Part shown: piece by piece, positions 8,945 through 16,773 of the stretch
Position numbering within the stretch: the stretch's first letter is position 1
Layout of the letters: each line of letters begins with the position of its first letter
Source: Clostridiales bacterium UBA4362
GTDB taxonomy: Bacteria; Bacillota; Clostridia; TANB77; CAG-508
Assembly (NCBI GenBank): GCA_002393975.1
Contig: DGSM01000105.1
Location: forward strand, 5,358-24,806
Direction: 5' to 3'
Length of the DNA stretch: 19,449 bases
Notes under the pieces: generated by a model
Database searches by the model: none
The model's input: the letters and a program-made list of their open reading frames with translations, nothing else
Told to the model about the DNA's origin: nothing
Program-made: the position numbers and the translations under genes

Positions 8945-10297
8945 CTAATTTTTGGCACGGGAAACATCTGATTCGTTAGGTTTCGTTAGTATTTGATCAT
9001 ACAAAGTTAGTGATGTATTTGCCTTATCTAACACATTTGTTAGTTCTTTAATTTCTGAAGTAGAATAATTTGATACTATAGAATAATAATCAGATTGATT
9101 GTCTAATTTTACCAATACTAAATTAGAATAACCATTACGAGTTTTAATTACATAATGTAGTCCATTATCTTCAATTAAAGCAGAATTTGGTATTTTAAAT
9201 CCATTATCATTCCACCAAATTATATTAAAATTAACTTTTCTATATATTAATAAATCTTCTATTCCTTGATTAATTTTAATAATTATAGTCTTACTCTTTT
9301 CACTATTTGAATTTATTTGAACAATTCTAGCATTAATAACTTTACCATTTGGTAATTCTACATATAATTTTTGTTTCACTTTAGCATTTTGTGCTTCTTC
9401 ACTCTTACTTGTTACTGCTATATATGAAACAAAGTTATTAACAATTTTTCCTTTATTTTCAACAGTAGAAACAATTTGTCCATTAGATAAACCTAATTCA
9501 TTAATATATTTTTCAGTATATATGCTTAAGTCATCACTTGTAATTTTATCTTCAAGTCCATCAATTCTATATGAAACAATTCCGCTTCTTTCTGATTTTA
9601 TAAATTTACTAGCAGAATCTAATTGTTTCTCTAATTCTGTTTTTTGATTAACTAAATCTTTAAGTTTAGACTCTTTACTACTAATTTTCCCCATTTCTTG
9701 GGCTTTTTTAGACATTAAATCGTCTAAATTCTTTTTATATTCTTCTATAGTTTGAACATCATTTGGTAAGCTTATTTTTTTCAAAATAGACGATATTTGT
9801 TCATCATATAGTTTGGTATCTATTGATACTAATTTTTCGTCTGAATTTGCAATCTCGTTCTGAATTTGGGTATTCAAATCATCTATTCTTTTATTAATAT
9901 CTGTCTCATCATTGGTATAAAATTTATAAACATTTTCGCCTTCAGCTATCCTTTTTCCTTCAGTAATTATTTTTTGAAGAGATACTGATCCTACATTTTC
10001 TGGAACTGAAACCACATTTTCTTCTCTAATTACTAGTCCTGAAAGAGATTCTTCTTTAGATATATTTCCATATCTAACAATATATGTACTTTCATTTTTG
10101 GTTATTAATGAAAAAATAGAATGGAAAAGCATATATGCCAAAAAGACGATAACTAAAATAATAGATATCACTTTGGTAAAGTTACTCTTTGTCTTTTGCA
10201 CATTATTATTAATATTAGAGTTACCATCATTATTAGCCAAATTATTTGTGCTAATTTTACTCTTTTTATTAATCTTCTTTTCCTTTTCTTTCTTCAT
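8945..10297 (-). CDS. HlyD-like membrane-anchored adaptor protein
   Basis: The 450-residue protein has a Lys/Asn-rich cytoplasmic tail (1-40), one membrane helix (42-65), a beta-lipoyl-like segment (about 70-130, with SGLVIREENVVSVPENVG), a coiled-coil hairpin (about 130-235) and a C-terminal beta-barrel region. This order is that of HlyD/RND-type membrane fusion proteins. In a single-membrane Firmicute an efflux role is uncertain; related proteins are frequent next to sepF in Clostridia, so a link to the division site or wall is possible but unproven. The start ATG 10297 overlaps the last 29 bases of miaA and has only a weak GAGAG upstream, so it is probably translated by coupling. It is the last gene of the mutL-miaA unit. 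Confidence 0.75.
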   Translation of the reverse strand: MKKEKEKKINKKSKISTNNLANNDGNSNINNNVQKTKSNFTKVISIILVIVFLAYMLFHSIFSLITKNESTYIVRYGNISKEESLSGLVIREENVVSVPENVGSVSLQKIITEGKRIAEGENVYKFYTNDETDINKRIDDLNTQIQNEIANSDEKLVSIDTKLYDEQISSILKKISLPNDVQTIEEYKKNLDDLMSKKAQEMGKISSKESKLKDLVNQKTELEKQLDSASKFIKSERSGIVSYRIDGLEDKITSDDLSIYTEKYINELGLSNGQIVSTVENKGKIVNNFVSYIAVTSKSEEAQNAKVKQKLYVELPNGKVINARIVQINSNSEKSKTIIIKINQGIEDLLIYRKVNFNIIWWNDNGFKIPNSALIEDNGLHYVIKTRNGYSNLVLVKLDNQSDYYSIVSNYSTSEIKELTNVLDKANTSLTLYDQILTKPNESDVSRAKN

Positions 10298-11222
10298 CTT
10301 TTCTCTCTAATTTATAATTTTCTAAAATGATAGAAACATTTTCTTCATCTTTTCCACCATCTAGCCAAATAGCGTCTTCATATTTTCTAAACCATGTTAA
10401 TTGTCTTTTAGCATAGTGGCGTGTTTCGAGTTTTATCATTTCTATTGCATCATCTAGTGAAATCTCACCATCAAGATATTGTTTAATTTCTTTATAACCT
10501 AATGCTTGCATACTTGTTGGAAATGAGTTGTATTTATTAAGTATTCCTTTTACTTCATCAACAAGCCCCATCTCAATCATCCAATCTACTCTTTTATTAA
10601 TTCTTTCATATAAAACATCTCTTGGCCAATTTAACACAAAAGTTCTAAAGTCATAGATATTTTCTCCTCTAGACTCAGCTTCTAATTCTGTTTTTGTTTG
10701 ACCTGTTGCACGATATATTTCAAGAATTCTTGATATTCTTTTTCTGTCATTAGAACTAATCTTTTCCATAGCTTCAGGATCAATTTTCATTGCTCTTTCA
10801 TATAGCTCTTCTAACGGCATTTGTTCTAAGCTTTGTCTAAATTGTAAATCAGTATTTATTTGTAAATATCTAATATTATAAAGTATGGAGTCAATATAGA
10901 GTCCAGTTCCCCCAACTATTATAGGAACCTTATTTCTTGAGAGAATATCTTCAATTTTTTGTTCACAATCCATTTTGTATTCTGCAACACTATATCTTCT
11001 GTCCACATCAACAAAGTCAACTAAATGATGCACTGCTTGTTTTCTTTCCTCATCAGTTGGCTTTGAAGATCCTATAGACATTTCTTTATATATTTGCATA
11101 GAATCAGCTGAAATGATTTCTCCATTAATAGCATTTGCTAAAGCAATTCCTAAACTAGTTTTTCCACTAGCAGTTGGTCCGCAAATTATTATTACTTTTT
11201 CCTTCGCTTTTTTGTTTTGCAC
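10269..11222 (-). CDS. miaA: tRNA dimethylallyltransferase MiaA
   Basis: MiaA transfers the dimethylallyl group of DMAPP to N6 of adenosine 37 in tRNAs that read codons starting with U. The 317-residue protein has the P-loop GPTASGKT (15-22), the ISADSMQIYKEMSIGSSKPT block with catalytic Asp40, VGGTGLYIDSILYN and the KRQLTWFRK tRNA-binding helix near the C-terminus; length is normal. The start codon is GTG at 11222-11220, with GGAGAAAAG just ahead. The gene lies 31 bases after mutL, the conserved mutL-miaA order of Firmicutes, and its 3' end overlaps the HlyD-like gene. The hfq gene that often follows miaA is not present here. Confidence 0.97.
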   Translation of the reverse strand: MQNKKAKEKVIIICGPTASGKTSLGIALANAINGEIISADSMQIYKEMSIGSSKPTDEERKQAVHHLVDFVDVDRRYSVAEYKMDCEQKIEDILSRNKVPIIVGGTGLYIDSILYNIRYLQINTDLQFRQSLEQMPLEELYERAMKIDPEAMEKISSNDRKRISRILEIYRATGQTKTELEAESRGENIYDFRTFVLNWPRDVLYERINKRVDWMIEMGLVDEVKGILNKYNSFPTSMQALGYKEIKQYLDGEISLDDAIEMIKLETRHYAKRQLTWFRKYEDAIWLDGGKDEENVSIILENYKLERKDEERKGKED

Positions 11223-11253
11223 CTTTTCTCCATTTCTTAGATTAATTCATAAA

Positions 11254-13716
11254 TTATAATCTTCTAGAAAATTTCTTTTCTATATCTGTTTTTGACATCT
11301 TAATTATAGTAGGTCTTCCATGAGGACAACTAAATGGGTTAGGTAATTGTAATAATTGAGACATTAAGCTATTTACCTCTTCTTCTGTTAATGCCATATT
11401 TGCTTTAACTGCTGCTTTACATGCAATTGTTGCTAAGAATTTGTCTTCAACTTCTTGTTTAGCAGTTCTTGCTACTGTATCAATTTCATCTAATGTTTCT
11501 AAGAATATTTCTTGAGTATTGAATTTCAAGCAAAATTCTGGAACACCTGTTAATTTTACAGTATTTTCTCCAAACTCTTCTGCAACAAATCCAGCTTTGT
11601 TAAACATTTCCTTGTTGTCTTTAAATATTCCCATTTCTTTATTGCTTAAATTAATAATGTCTGGTACTAACATTAATTGAGAATCTTTATCTACATCATT
11701 ATTATAATTTGCTTTTACTTTTTCATACATTAATCTTTCATGAGCTGCATGTTGATCTAATATATATAATTCATCTCCCATTGTTAAAATAATATATGTT
11801 TTAAAAGCAATTCCAACAAATTTATATTTTGGATTCTTATCTGTTCCTTCTTTTTCAAATATAGATATTTCATCACCACTTAGTGGTTTAATAGGATTTT
11901 CTTTTTCTTCAGCTTCTAATTTTTCAGCATATTCTTTTTGAGCATCAGCAATATCTCTTTTGAATAATTTTTTATACATTTCTTCAAAAGATAATTCTTC
12001 ATCTTCTGGTTGTTCTTCTGATTTCTCTTCTTGTTTTTCCTCTTCTTTAACACTTTCTACTGAATCTAATGTTTCTTCTTTTTCTGACTCTGAATCTTTA
12101 TAATTGATTTCTGATTCTGATTTTGAAGCTTCTACATCGTCAATCATTCCTGTAATCTTTATTTCATCTGAATCTGTATCTAAGCCAATTCCTTCAGGAT
12201 TTATTTCAAAATCATCTTCGCCATTTTCTGTAGAATCTACTTGTTCTTCTTTTATTTCTTCTTTTACTTCTTCGTTTTCTTCATTGGCTATATTCTCTGA
12301 AGTTTCTTCTTTAGACTCTTCTTTCTCCGTCTCTTCTTCATCTTCTGTTTGGATGATTACTTCAGTTTCCTCTTTTTCCTCTTCTTCTGGAACATCTGGT
12401 ATTGCTTCACCATTTTTTATTTTTTCAAGAATATTCATAATTTCACCAGAGCTTTTTGCACTCTTTACACTTGAAATTAATTTCTTTCTTTCATCTTTAT
12501 TTAGCCCTTTAATTGATTCTTTAAATTCATCAAATTCTGGAATTTCTGTCTTCTCTTCAACAGATTCTTTCTTTGTTCCTTCTATTTTCTCTTCTTTGTT
12601 ATTATCTTCTTTTTCATCTTCTTTAGAAACAATACTCCAAGCATCTACTCTAGTAGAATTAGTTATATTTGAATTTATTGTTCTTTCACTATCTTCTGAA
12701 TAATCTTTATTTGGGTCTGAAATTAAGTCACTCTTTAGAAGAGTTTCTTTAATTGCATGGTAAACAGCCTTGAATACTTTAGACTCTTCTTGGAATCTAA
12801 CTTCAAGTTTTGTTGGATGAACATTTACATCAACTTTTTTCATATCCATATCAAGATTCAAGATTAAGAATCCATGCTTTCCTACTGTTACTAATCCCTT
12901 AAATCCTTGATCAGCTGCAGATGTTAAAGTTTTATCTTTAATATATCTTTTATTAATAAAGAATAACTGACTTGTTCTATTAGAACGAGATAAAATTGGT
13001 TTTCCAACTACTCCTGTTACATGAATATCTTCATATGTATAATCAACATCAAGTAAATTATCTACAGTTTGTCTACCATAGATTTCAAAAATTGTTTCTT
13101 CTAATTTTCCACTTCCATTTGTTTGAAGTGAAGTTTTTCCTGTATCAATTAATTTAATAGCAACATTTGGATTAGCTAAAGCAATACGTTGAACAGTTTC
13201 TTCTATATATCCTGCTTCAGTAAAATCTTTTCTTAAGAATTTATATCTTACAGGAGTATTGTAGAATAGTTCTTCAACAGTAATTGTAGTTCCTTTAGAA
13301 CTTCCAAATTCACTTTTATCTATTATATCTCCGCCTTCAGCAACAATTCTAAAGCCATGTCCTTTGCCAGATGTTTTGGAAATCATTTCCATTTTAGAAA
13401 TAGCACAAATACTTGCTAAAGCCTCACCTCTAAATCCCATAGTTTTAACGGTGTCTAAATCTTCTGCTTTTCTAATCTTAGAAGTAGCATGTCTTTCTAA
13501 ACTCATTTCCATATCATCTGGTGCAATTCCAGAGCCATCATCTTTTACTCTGATATAAGAAATTCCACCATTTTTAATTTCTATGGTTATATTCTTTGCC
13601 CCAGCATCAATACTGTTTTCTACTAGTTCCTTTACAACTGATGCAGGTCTTTCAATAACCTCTCCTGCTGCTATTTGATTTATAGTTAAATCATCTAAAA
13701 GAACAATTTTTCCCAT
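11254..13716 (-). CDS. mutL: DNA mismatch repair protein MutL with a long acidic linker
   Basis: MutL couples mismatch recognition by MutS to strand incision. The N-terminal GHKL ATPase has ELVENSIDAGA (30-40), DDGSGI (59-64), ATSKI (77-81) and GFRGEAL (94-100). The C-terminal endonuclease domain has the metal-binding DQHAAHERLMYE (654-665), ACK (765-767) and CPHGRP (797-802), so the nicking activity is expected to be intact. QLMLVP (680-685) fits the sliding-clamp-binding motif seen in B. subtilis MutL. At 820 residues it is well above the usual 600-680; the surplus is a Glu/Lys/Ser-rich linker (about 345-620). ATG 13716 has GAAGGGA upstream, and an extended -10 promoter precedes it. miaA follows in the same unit. 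Confidence 0.97.
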   Translation of the reverse strand: MGKIVLLDDLTINQIAAGEVIERPASVVKELVENSIDAGAKNITIEIKNGGISYIRVKDDGSGIAPDDMEMSLERHATSKIRKAEDLDTVKTMGFRGEALASICAISKMEMISKTSGKGHGFRIVAEGGDIIDKSEFGSSKGTTITVEELFYNTPVRYKFLRKDFTEAGYIEETVQRIALANPNVAIKLIDTGKTSLQTNGSGKLEETIFEIYGRQTVDNLLDVDYTYEDIHVTGVVGKPILSRSNRTSQLFFINKRYIKDKTLTSAADQGFKGLVTVGKHGFLILNLDMDMKKVDVNVHPTKLEVRFQEESKVFKAVYHAIKETLLKSDLISDPNKDYSEDSERTINSNITNSTRVDAWSIVSKEDEKEDNNKEEKIEGTKKESVEEKTEIPEFDEFKESIKGLNKDERKKLISSVKSAKSSGEIMNILEKIKNGEAIPDVPEEEEKEETEVIIQTEDEEETEKEESKEETSENIANEENEEVKEEIKEEQVDSTENGEDDFEINPEGIGLDTDSDEIKITGMIDDVEASKSESEINYKDSESEKEETLDSVESVKEEEKQEEKSEEQPEDEELSFEEMYKKLFKRDIADAQKEYAEKLEAEEKENPIKPLSGDEISIFEKEGTDKNPKYKFVGIAFKTYIILTMGDELYILDQHAAHERLMYEKVKANYNNDVDKDSQLMLVPDIINLSNKEMGIFKDNKEMFNKAGFVAEEFGENTVKLTGVPEFCLKFNTQEIFLETLDEIDTVARTAKQEVEDKFLATIACKAAVKANMALTEEEVNSLMSQLLQLPNPFSCPHGRPTIIKMSKTDIEKKFSRRL

Positions 13717-13772
13717 TTGTGTTCCCTTCTAAACATAAAAAATCCATTATATTTAATTTATAATTCTTTAAA

Positions 13773-13781
13773 ATTATATCA
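13773..13781 (-). promoter_or_regulatory. Extended -10 promoter of mutL
   Basis: TGATATAAT on the minus strand is a perfect extended -10 (TG-N-TATAAT), about 57 bases before the mutL ATG. No good -35 is seen, which extended -10 promoters tolerate. The only other element in the gap is a 20-base AT palindrome at 13793-13812 overlapping the end of the upstream gene. Confidence 0.5.
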
Positions 13782-13790
13782 TACCAAATT

Positions 13791-15401
13791 TTAAATTTGT
13801 ATATACAAATTTGACTTTATATTTGTTTCAATTTTAGCTTCTTTTTCAGTTATAAGCTCCCCCTTATGAGGAAATCTTAATGAGTATCCAAAATCAATTA
13901 TGAATAATGTAATGAGCAATGTTATTAATGCTATTTTTGGAATTGCTTTCATTTTTTCAACATGTGAATAAAAGTTAGGAGCTACTATATACATAGCGAT
14001 AATTCCTCCTATTCCGAAGAATAACGCATTTTCAAAGCAAGTTCTTCCACCTATATTTAAGAAATATCCTGTATAATCCCAATATTTTAAATGAACTATT
14101 ATCTCTATTAACCATGAACTTGCATATTCTAAAGCACAGCATAATATCATTATGATTATAAAAGTAATAAATGGGTTCTTCTCTAGCTTCTTTAGAACTC
14201 TTATTTTTCCAAAGCACAATAGCATAAAAGAACATCCTAATCCATATATAGGAAGCCATGGTCCATAAAGCGCTCCTCTATTTACTAATCTACCAAACTT
14301 AAATAGTATTAATAATACTTCCCAAATGTATCCTATTATCGCAAATAAGAAAAAGAATAAAACTAATGCTGGAAGATCTACATCTGGAATTCTATATTCT
14401 CTTCTTTTTTTATCTGCATTTAAATAAGTTGATTGAGTATTTTTAATAAATAGTGGTTCATCATTTAATAATTCAAATTTATATTTTTCTTTTTCTAAAT
14501 ACTCTTTTCTTAATCTTTCATATAAAACAGCATATGTTGAAACATAGTAAGGTGTTACAAATACACCTGCAATTCCTAAAGTAATGTATTGTAAAATAAG
14601 CCATCCAGCAAAAGATAAATCTAGTTTAAACGTTTGCCATTTATGTCCATTCATCATAGTTCTTGACATTTTAATGGCATCTCTTGCTTTTATTCTAGGA
14701 TTCTCTGCTACTATAAACTCTACCATCTTATATGAATAAGCCTTAATCGGCCAACCAAATATAGTTAATCTCCAAAGAATTGAATAAAATCTATATAAAA
14801 ACATACTTCTTACAATGCCAAAGTATTTCTTTCTTTGGAATGGATATGTTACTCTTTGTATTTTTGTTTTTTCATAATATATGCTTTCAAGAAAAACTCT
14901 TTTTTCTCCAATTATTAAAGGATCTGTTAAAAAGATCTTAATAAAAAATCCAATAGATGCTGCAACAATTAAAAAAGCTTTTTCTCCAGCTTCCAAGCTC
15001 ATATCTGTACTAGAATCAATAATCTCTTGTACTTGTTCTTGTCCTTTAATAAAGAAATCTGCTATTTCAAAGAGATTTCCTGCATTAACATTATTCTTTT
15101 CATTAAAATATTTAATAAGATTTGAAATAGTATTATTTTGACCACTAGATAATTGTGCTAGCATTTCAGTAGCATATCTATTAATAAGAAATGTTTCGGT
15201 TACTTCTATTACATTTATTTCTACACCATTTTTTCTATCTTGATATATTTGGTTAATAATATGAGCATTGTTTTGAGAGTCACTAGCTAGTGCATACTCT
15301 CCTATAACAACGGTCATTAAGATAGATAATATAATAAGAGTCCATTTATTCTTTTTAAAAACTTCTAATGCTCTTCTCTTCAAATCTTTATTTTTAAACA
15401 T
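13791..15401 (-). CDS. Polytopic membrane protein, DUF975-like domain fused to PF06541-like (CmpB-type) domain
   Basis: The 536-residue protein has an N-terminal membrane segment (about 18-40), a soluble outer loop, then several helices. The middle (about 150-300) has the DUF975 style: AENPRIKARDAIKMSRTMM, GHKWQTFKLDLSFAGW and a VTPYYVSTYAVLYERLR end. The C-terminal half (about 345-520) has the PF06541 'putative ABC-transporter type IV' style: FAIIGYIWEVLL, GRLVNRGALYGPWLPIYGLG and YASSWLIE. These families are widespread in Clostridia and uncharacterised, so the transport label is not evidence of function. It has AAGAGG before ATG 15401 and a candidate promoter that overlaps the one of the divergent AbrB-like gene. 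No terminator with a U-tract follows; read-through into mutL is possible. Confidence 0.72.
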   Translation of the reverse strand: MFKNKDLKRRALEVFKKNKWTLIILSILMTVVIGEYALASDSQNNAHIINQIYQDRKNGVEINVIEVTETFLINRYATEMLAQLSSGQNNTISNLIKYFNEKNNVNAGNLFEIADFFIKGQEQVQEIIDSSTDMSLEAGEKAFLIVAASIGFFIKIFLTDPLIIGEKRVFLESIYYEKTKIQRVTYPFQRKKYFGIVRSMFLYRFYSILWRLTIFGWPIKAYSYKMVEFIVAENPRIKARDAIKMSRTMMNGHKWQTFKLDLSFAGWLILQYITLGIAGVFVTPYYVSTYAVLYERLRKEYLEKEKYKFELLNDEPLFIKNTQSTYLNADKKRREYRIPDVDLPALVLFFFLFAIIGYIWEVLLILFKFGRLVNRGALYGPWLPIYGLGCSFMLLCFGKIRVLKKLEKNPFITFIIIMILCCALEYASSWLIEIIVHLKYWDYTGYFLNIGGRTCFENALFFGIGGIIAMYIVAPNFYSHVEKMKAIPKIALITLLITLFIIDFGYSLRFPHKGELITEKEAKIETNIKSNLYIQI

Positions 15402-15436
15402 AAAAATCCTCTTGTATCAATCTAAAATATACTCAA

Positions 15437-15465
15437 ACTTTATCATATTGAAGTTTTTTATGCAA
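15437..15465 (-). promoter_or_regulatory. Candidate promoter of the DUF975/PF06541 gene, overlapping the divergent one
   Basis: Minus-strand TTGCAT (15465-15460) and TAAAGT (15442-15437) are 17 bases apart, and TGA before the -10 makes it an extended type. The -10 is weak. The predicted start leaves a leader of about 30 bases with AAGAGG before the ATG. Confidence 0.45.
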
Positions 15466-15472
15466 TATGATA
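15441..15472. promoter_or_regulatory. Operator-like dyad over both divergent promoters
   Basis: TATCATATTG and CAATATGATA are perfect 10-base inverted arms with a 12-base spacer. The left arm holds the start of the plus-strand -35 and the extended -10 context of the minus promoter; the right arm does the reverse. A protein bound here would control both genes. Confidence 0.55.
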
Positions 15473-15476
15473 TAAT
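15448..15476 (+). promoter_or_regulatory. Promoter of the tandem AbrB-like gene
   Basis: TTGAAG (15448-15453) and a consensus TATAAT (15471-15476) are 17 bases apart, with TGA directly before the -10. The predicted start is near 15483. Confidence 0.75.
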
Positions 15477-15484
15477 TATTATGT

Positions 15485-15509
15485 TAACTATTGCACAATG
15501 TGCTAGTTA
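15485..15509. promoter_or_regulatory. Second dyad at the start of the AbrB-like transcript
   Basis: TAACTA, two bases, GCACA, one base, TGTGC, TAGTTA form an 11-base-pair inverted repeat with a 2-base bulge. It lies at about +1 to +27 of the plus-strand transcript, before the AAAGGGG ribosome binding site, and could be an operator or a leader hairpin. Confidence 0.5.
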
Positions 15510-15535
15510 GAAATTCACAGAAAGGGGTGTCTTTT

Positions 15536-15832
15536 ATGGCATTCTCAAAAGTTGACAATCAGCGGCGGCTGAACTTGCATCAAGACTTATGCTCATATGC
15601 TAATTTAAAACGTGAAAATGGAAAACAGCTCATGATCGTGTCCATGAATGATGATGGTACAGAGTTCGACATTGTGGAAGAAGCTACTACCGAAGGAGTT
15701 GAAGGTCTCGTTACTATTGACACTAAGTGTCGTGTTTTCTTACCTGCTTGGCTCGGTGTTGCCAAGCCTGGTAATACCTTCAAGATTATAGCATTCAAAG
15801 GCCGGATTCATCTTAAGCACGTTCAGGAGTGA
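15536..15832 (+). CDS. Small protein with two AbrB/SpoVT-like halves, probable transcription regulator
   Basis: The only plus-strand gene. The 98-residue product has two swapped-hairpin AbrB-like halves: residues 5-47 (KVDNQRRLNLHQDL...) and 59-96 (VTIDTKCRVFLPAWLGVAKPG...). The second matches the ID-x-KGR-x-x-LP pattern well, with Cys in place of Gly. Tandem halves recall MraZ, but MraZ signature residues are missing. The frame is open 15 codons upstream; ATG 15536 is chosen because AAAGGGG precedes it. Codon use is unlike the rest of the window: CGG, CTC and GCC codons, and about 43% G+C by hand count. It has its own promoter, two dyads and a strong terminator. It may repress itself and the divergent membrane gene; this is inference. 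The fold assignment is by eye. Confidence 0.75.
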   Translation: MAFSKVDNQRRLNLHQDLCSYANLKRENGKQLMIVSMNDDGTEFDIVEEATTEGVEGLVTIDTKCRVFLPAWLGVAKPGNTFKIIAFKGRIHLKHVQE

Positions 15833-15842
15833 GCTAGCACAA

Positions 15843-15879
15843 AATAGCGTGGGATAACAATCCCACGCTATTATTTTTT
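15843..15879 (+). terminator. Rho-independent terminator of the AbrB-like gene, possibly bidirectional
   Basis: A 12-bp stem (AATAGCGTGGGA pairing with TCCCACGCTATT, 6-base loop) is followed by ATTTTTT on the plus strand, ten bases after the stop. On the minus strand only TTTT follows, so it may also end the CAP-SOR-AKR unit but less well. Confidence 0.88.
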
Positions 15880-15912
15880 ATACTTTAAATTTAAAATTAA
15901 AATTAAATAAAA

Positions 15913-16765
15913 CTAAAAATTATCAACTTCACTTAAATACTTCATTTGTTCTTCAGTAAGAACAAAGTTTTGAATATCTATGAATTCTTTTAGTTCTTCT
16001 GGATTTTTAGATTTTACTGTAACAATATTTCCTCTTTGATAAAGAAATCTTAAGGCTAATTGTGTTATTGTTTTTCCTGTTTCTTCAGCCATCTTTTCAA
16101 GATGAACTCTACAATAGTTTACTAAGTTTTCTCCTGTTCCTAAAGATTCTTTAGTCATAAGTTTAATATTGTGTCTTTCATATTTACTCATTAATACATA
16201 GTTTGGTTGTAATAGATTAGATGATATTTTTTCTAGTTGTATTCTTTCTTGTTTATACATGTTAAATATATCTTCTCTTAAAGTATCTAATCCTTCTATT
16301 CCAAATGCTTTGAATGTCTTTTTATCTCTATATATCTTATAGAAGTAATAATATAGTTCTAATATAACTCCATAAAATCCATTAGCTTTAAATACACATA
16401 TATCAACGTAATTTGTTTTTAATCTTTCTAAAAGATCTTTTACTACTTTATCTACTTTACTTGGTGCTTCTGGGCATTTGATACTTACACTATAGAATAT
16501 TTGATGTCTACTTATTCCACTACTTTCAACAGCACTTGCAATTTCTTCTATTGCAGGATTATCTGAATCAAAGTCAAACATTCTATATCCTATTTGAAGA
16601 GCACTTGTTACATAGTTTACCATCTCTTCTTTAGATATCCCATCAAGATTTAATGATAATCTTGGAACTTTATAGCCATTGTTTAGTTCACACCATGGTC
16701 CTACTGGTGGTTGCTCTTTATTTTTATTATCATCTTTATTCTTTTTCTTAAATAATCCGAAACAT
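15913..16765 (-). pseudogene. Aldo/keto-reductase-like gene with a +1 frame break after codon 2 and a degraded active site
   Basis: The body is an aldo/keto reductase (TIM barrel, normally NAD(P)H-dependent). Family landmarks are CELNNGYKVPRL, ALQIGYRMFD, LLERLKTNYVDI and TITQLALRFLYQRG...KSKNPE. The longest ATG frame starts at 16623 and lacks the first strand. In the same frame upstream lies FGLFKKKNKDDNKNKEQPPV then GPWCELNNGYKVPRL, with no start codon. A strong site (TAGGAG, five A, ATG 16765) sits one base out of frame and reads MFRII-stop. A single +1 shift at TTT-CGG gives a normal 283-residue protein. The catalytic tetrad is largely lost by alignment by eye: Asp kept, Tyr to Asn, Lys to Ser, His to Lys. 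The ATG lies eight bases after the superoxide reductase stop. It could be a decaying pseudogene, a recoded pseudoenzyme, or carry a sequencing error; if no shift occurs, a product from 16623 is possible. Confidence 0.75.
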
Positions 16766-16773
16766 TTTTTCTC

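Noticed and set aside
8782..8967. 61-codon minus-strand frame between the HlyD-like gene and sepF
   Set aside because: It overlaps the ends of both genes and contains the sepF promoter; its basic product matches no family I know and it does not look like a yggS remnant.
12104..12703. 199-codon plus-strand frame inside mutL
   Set aside because: It is the reverse of the Glu/Lys-rich linker codons of MutL, giving a Ser/Phe-rich nonsense product with no ribosome binding site.
13793..13812. 20-base AT palindrome at the end of the DUF975/PF06541 gene as a terminator
   Set aside because: It contains only A/T-rich pairs and no T-tract follows on the minus strand, so it would be a weak hairpin.
15536..15832. 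Plus-strand small gene as MraZ
   Set aside because: It has two AbrB-like halves but lacks the MraZ signature and no mraW or division cluster gene follows.
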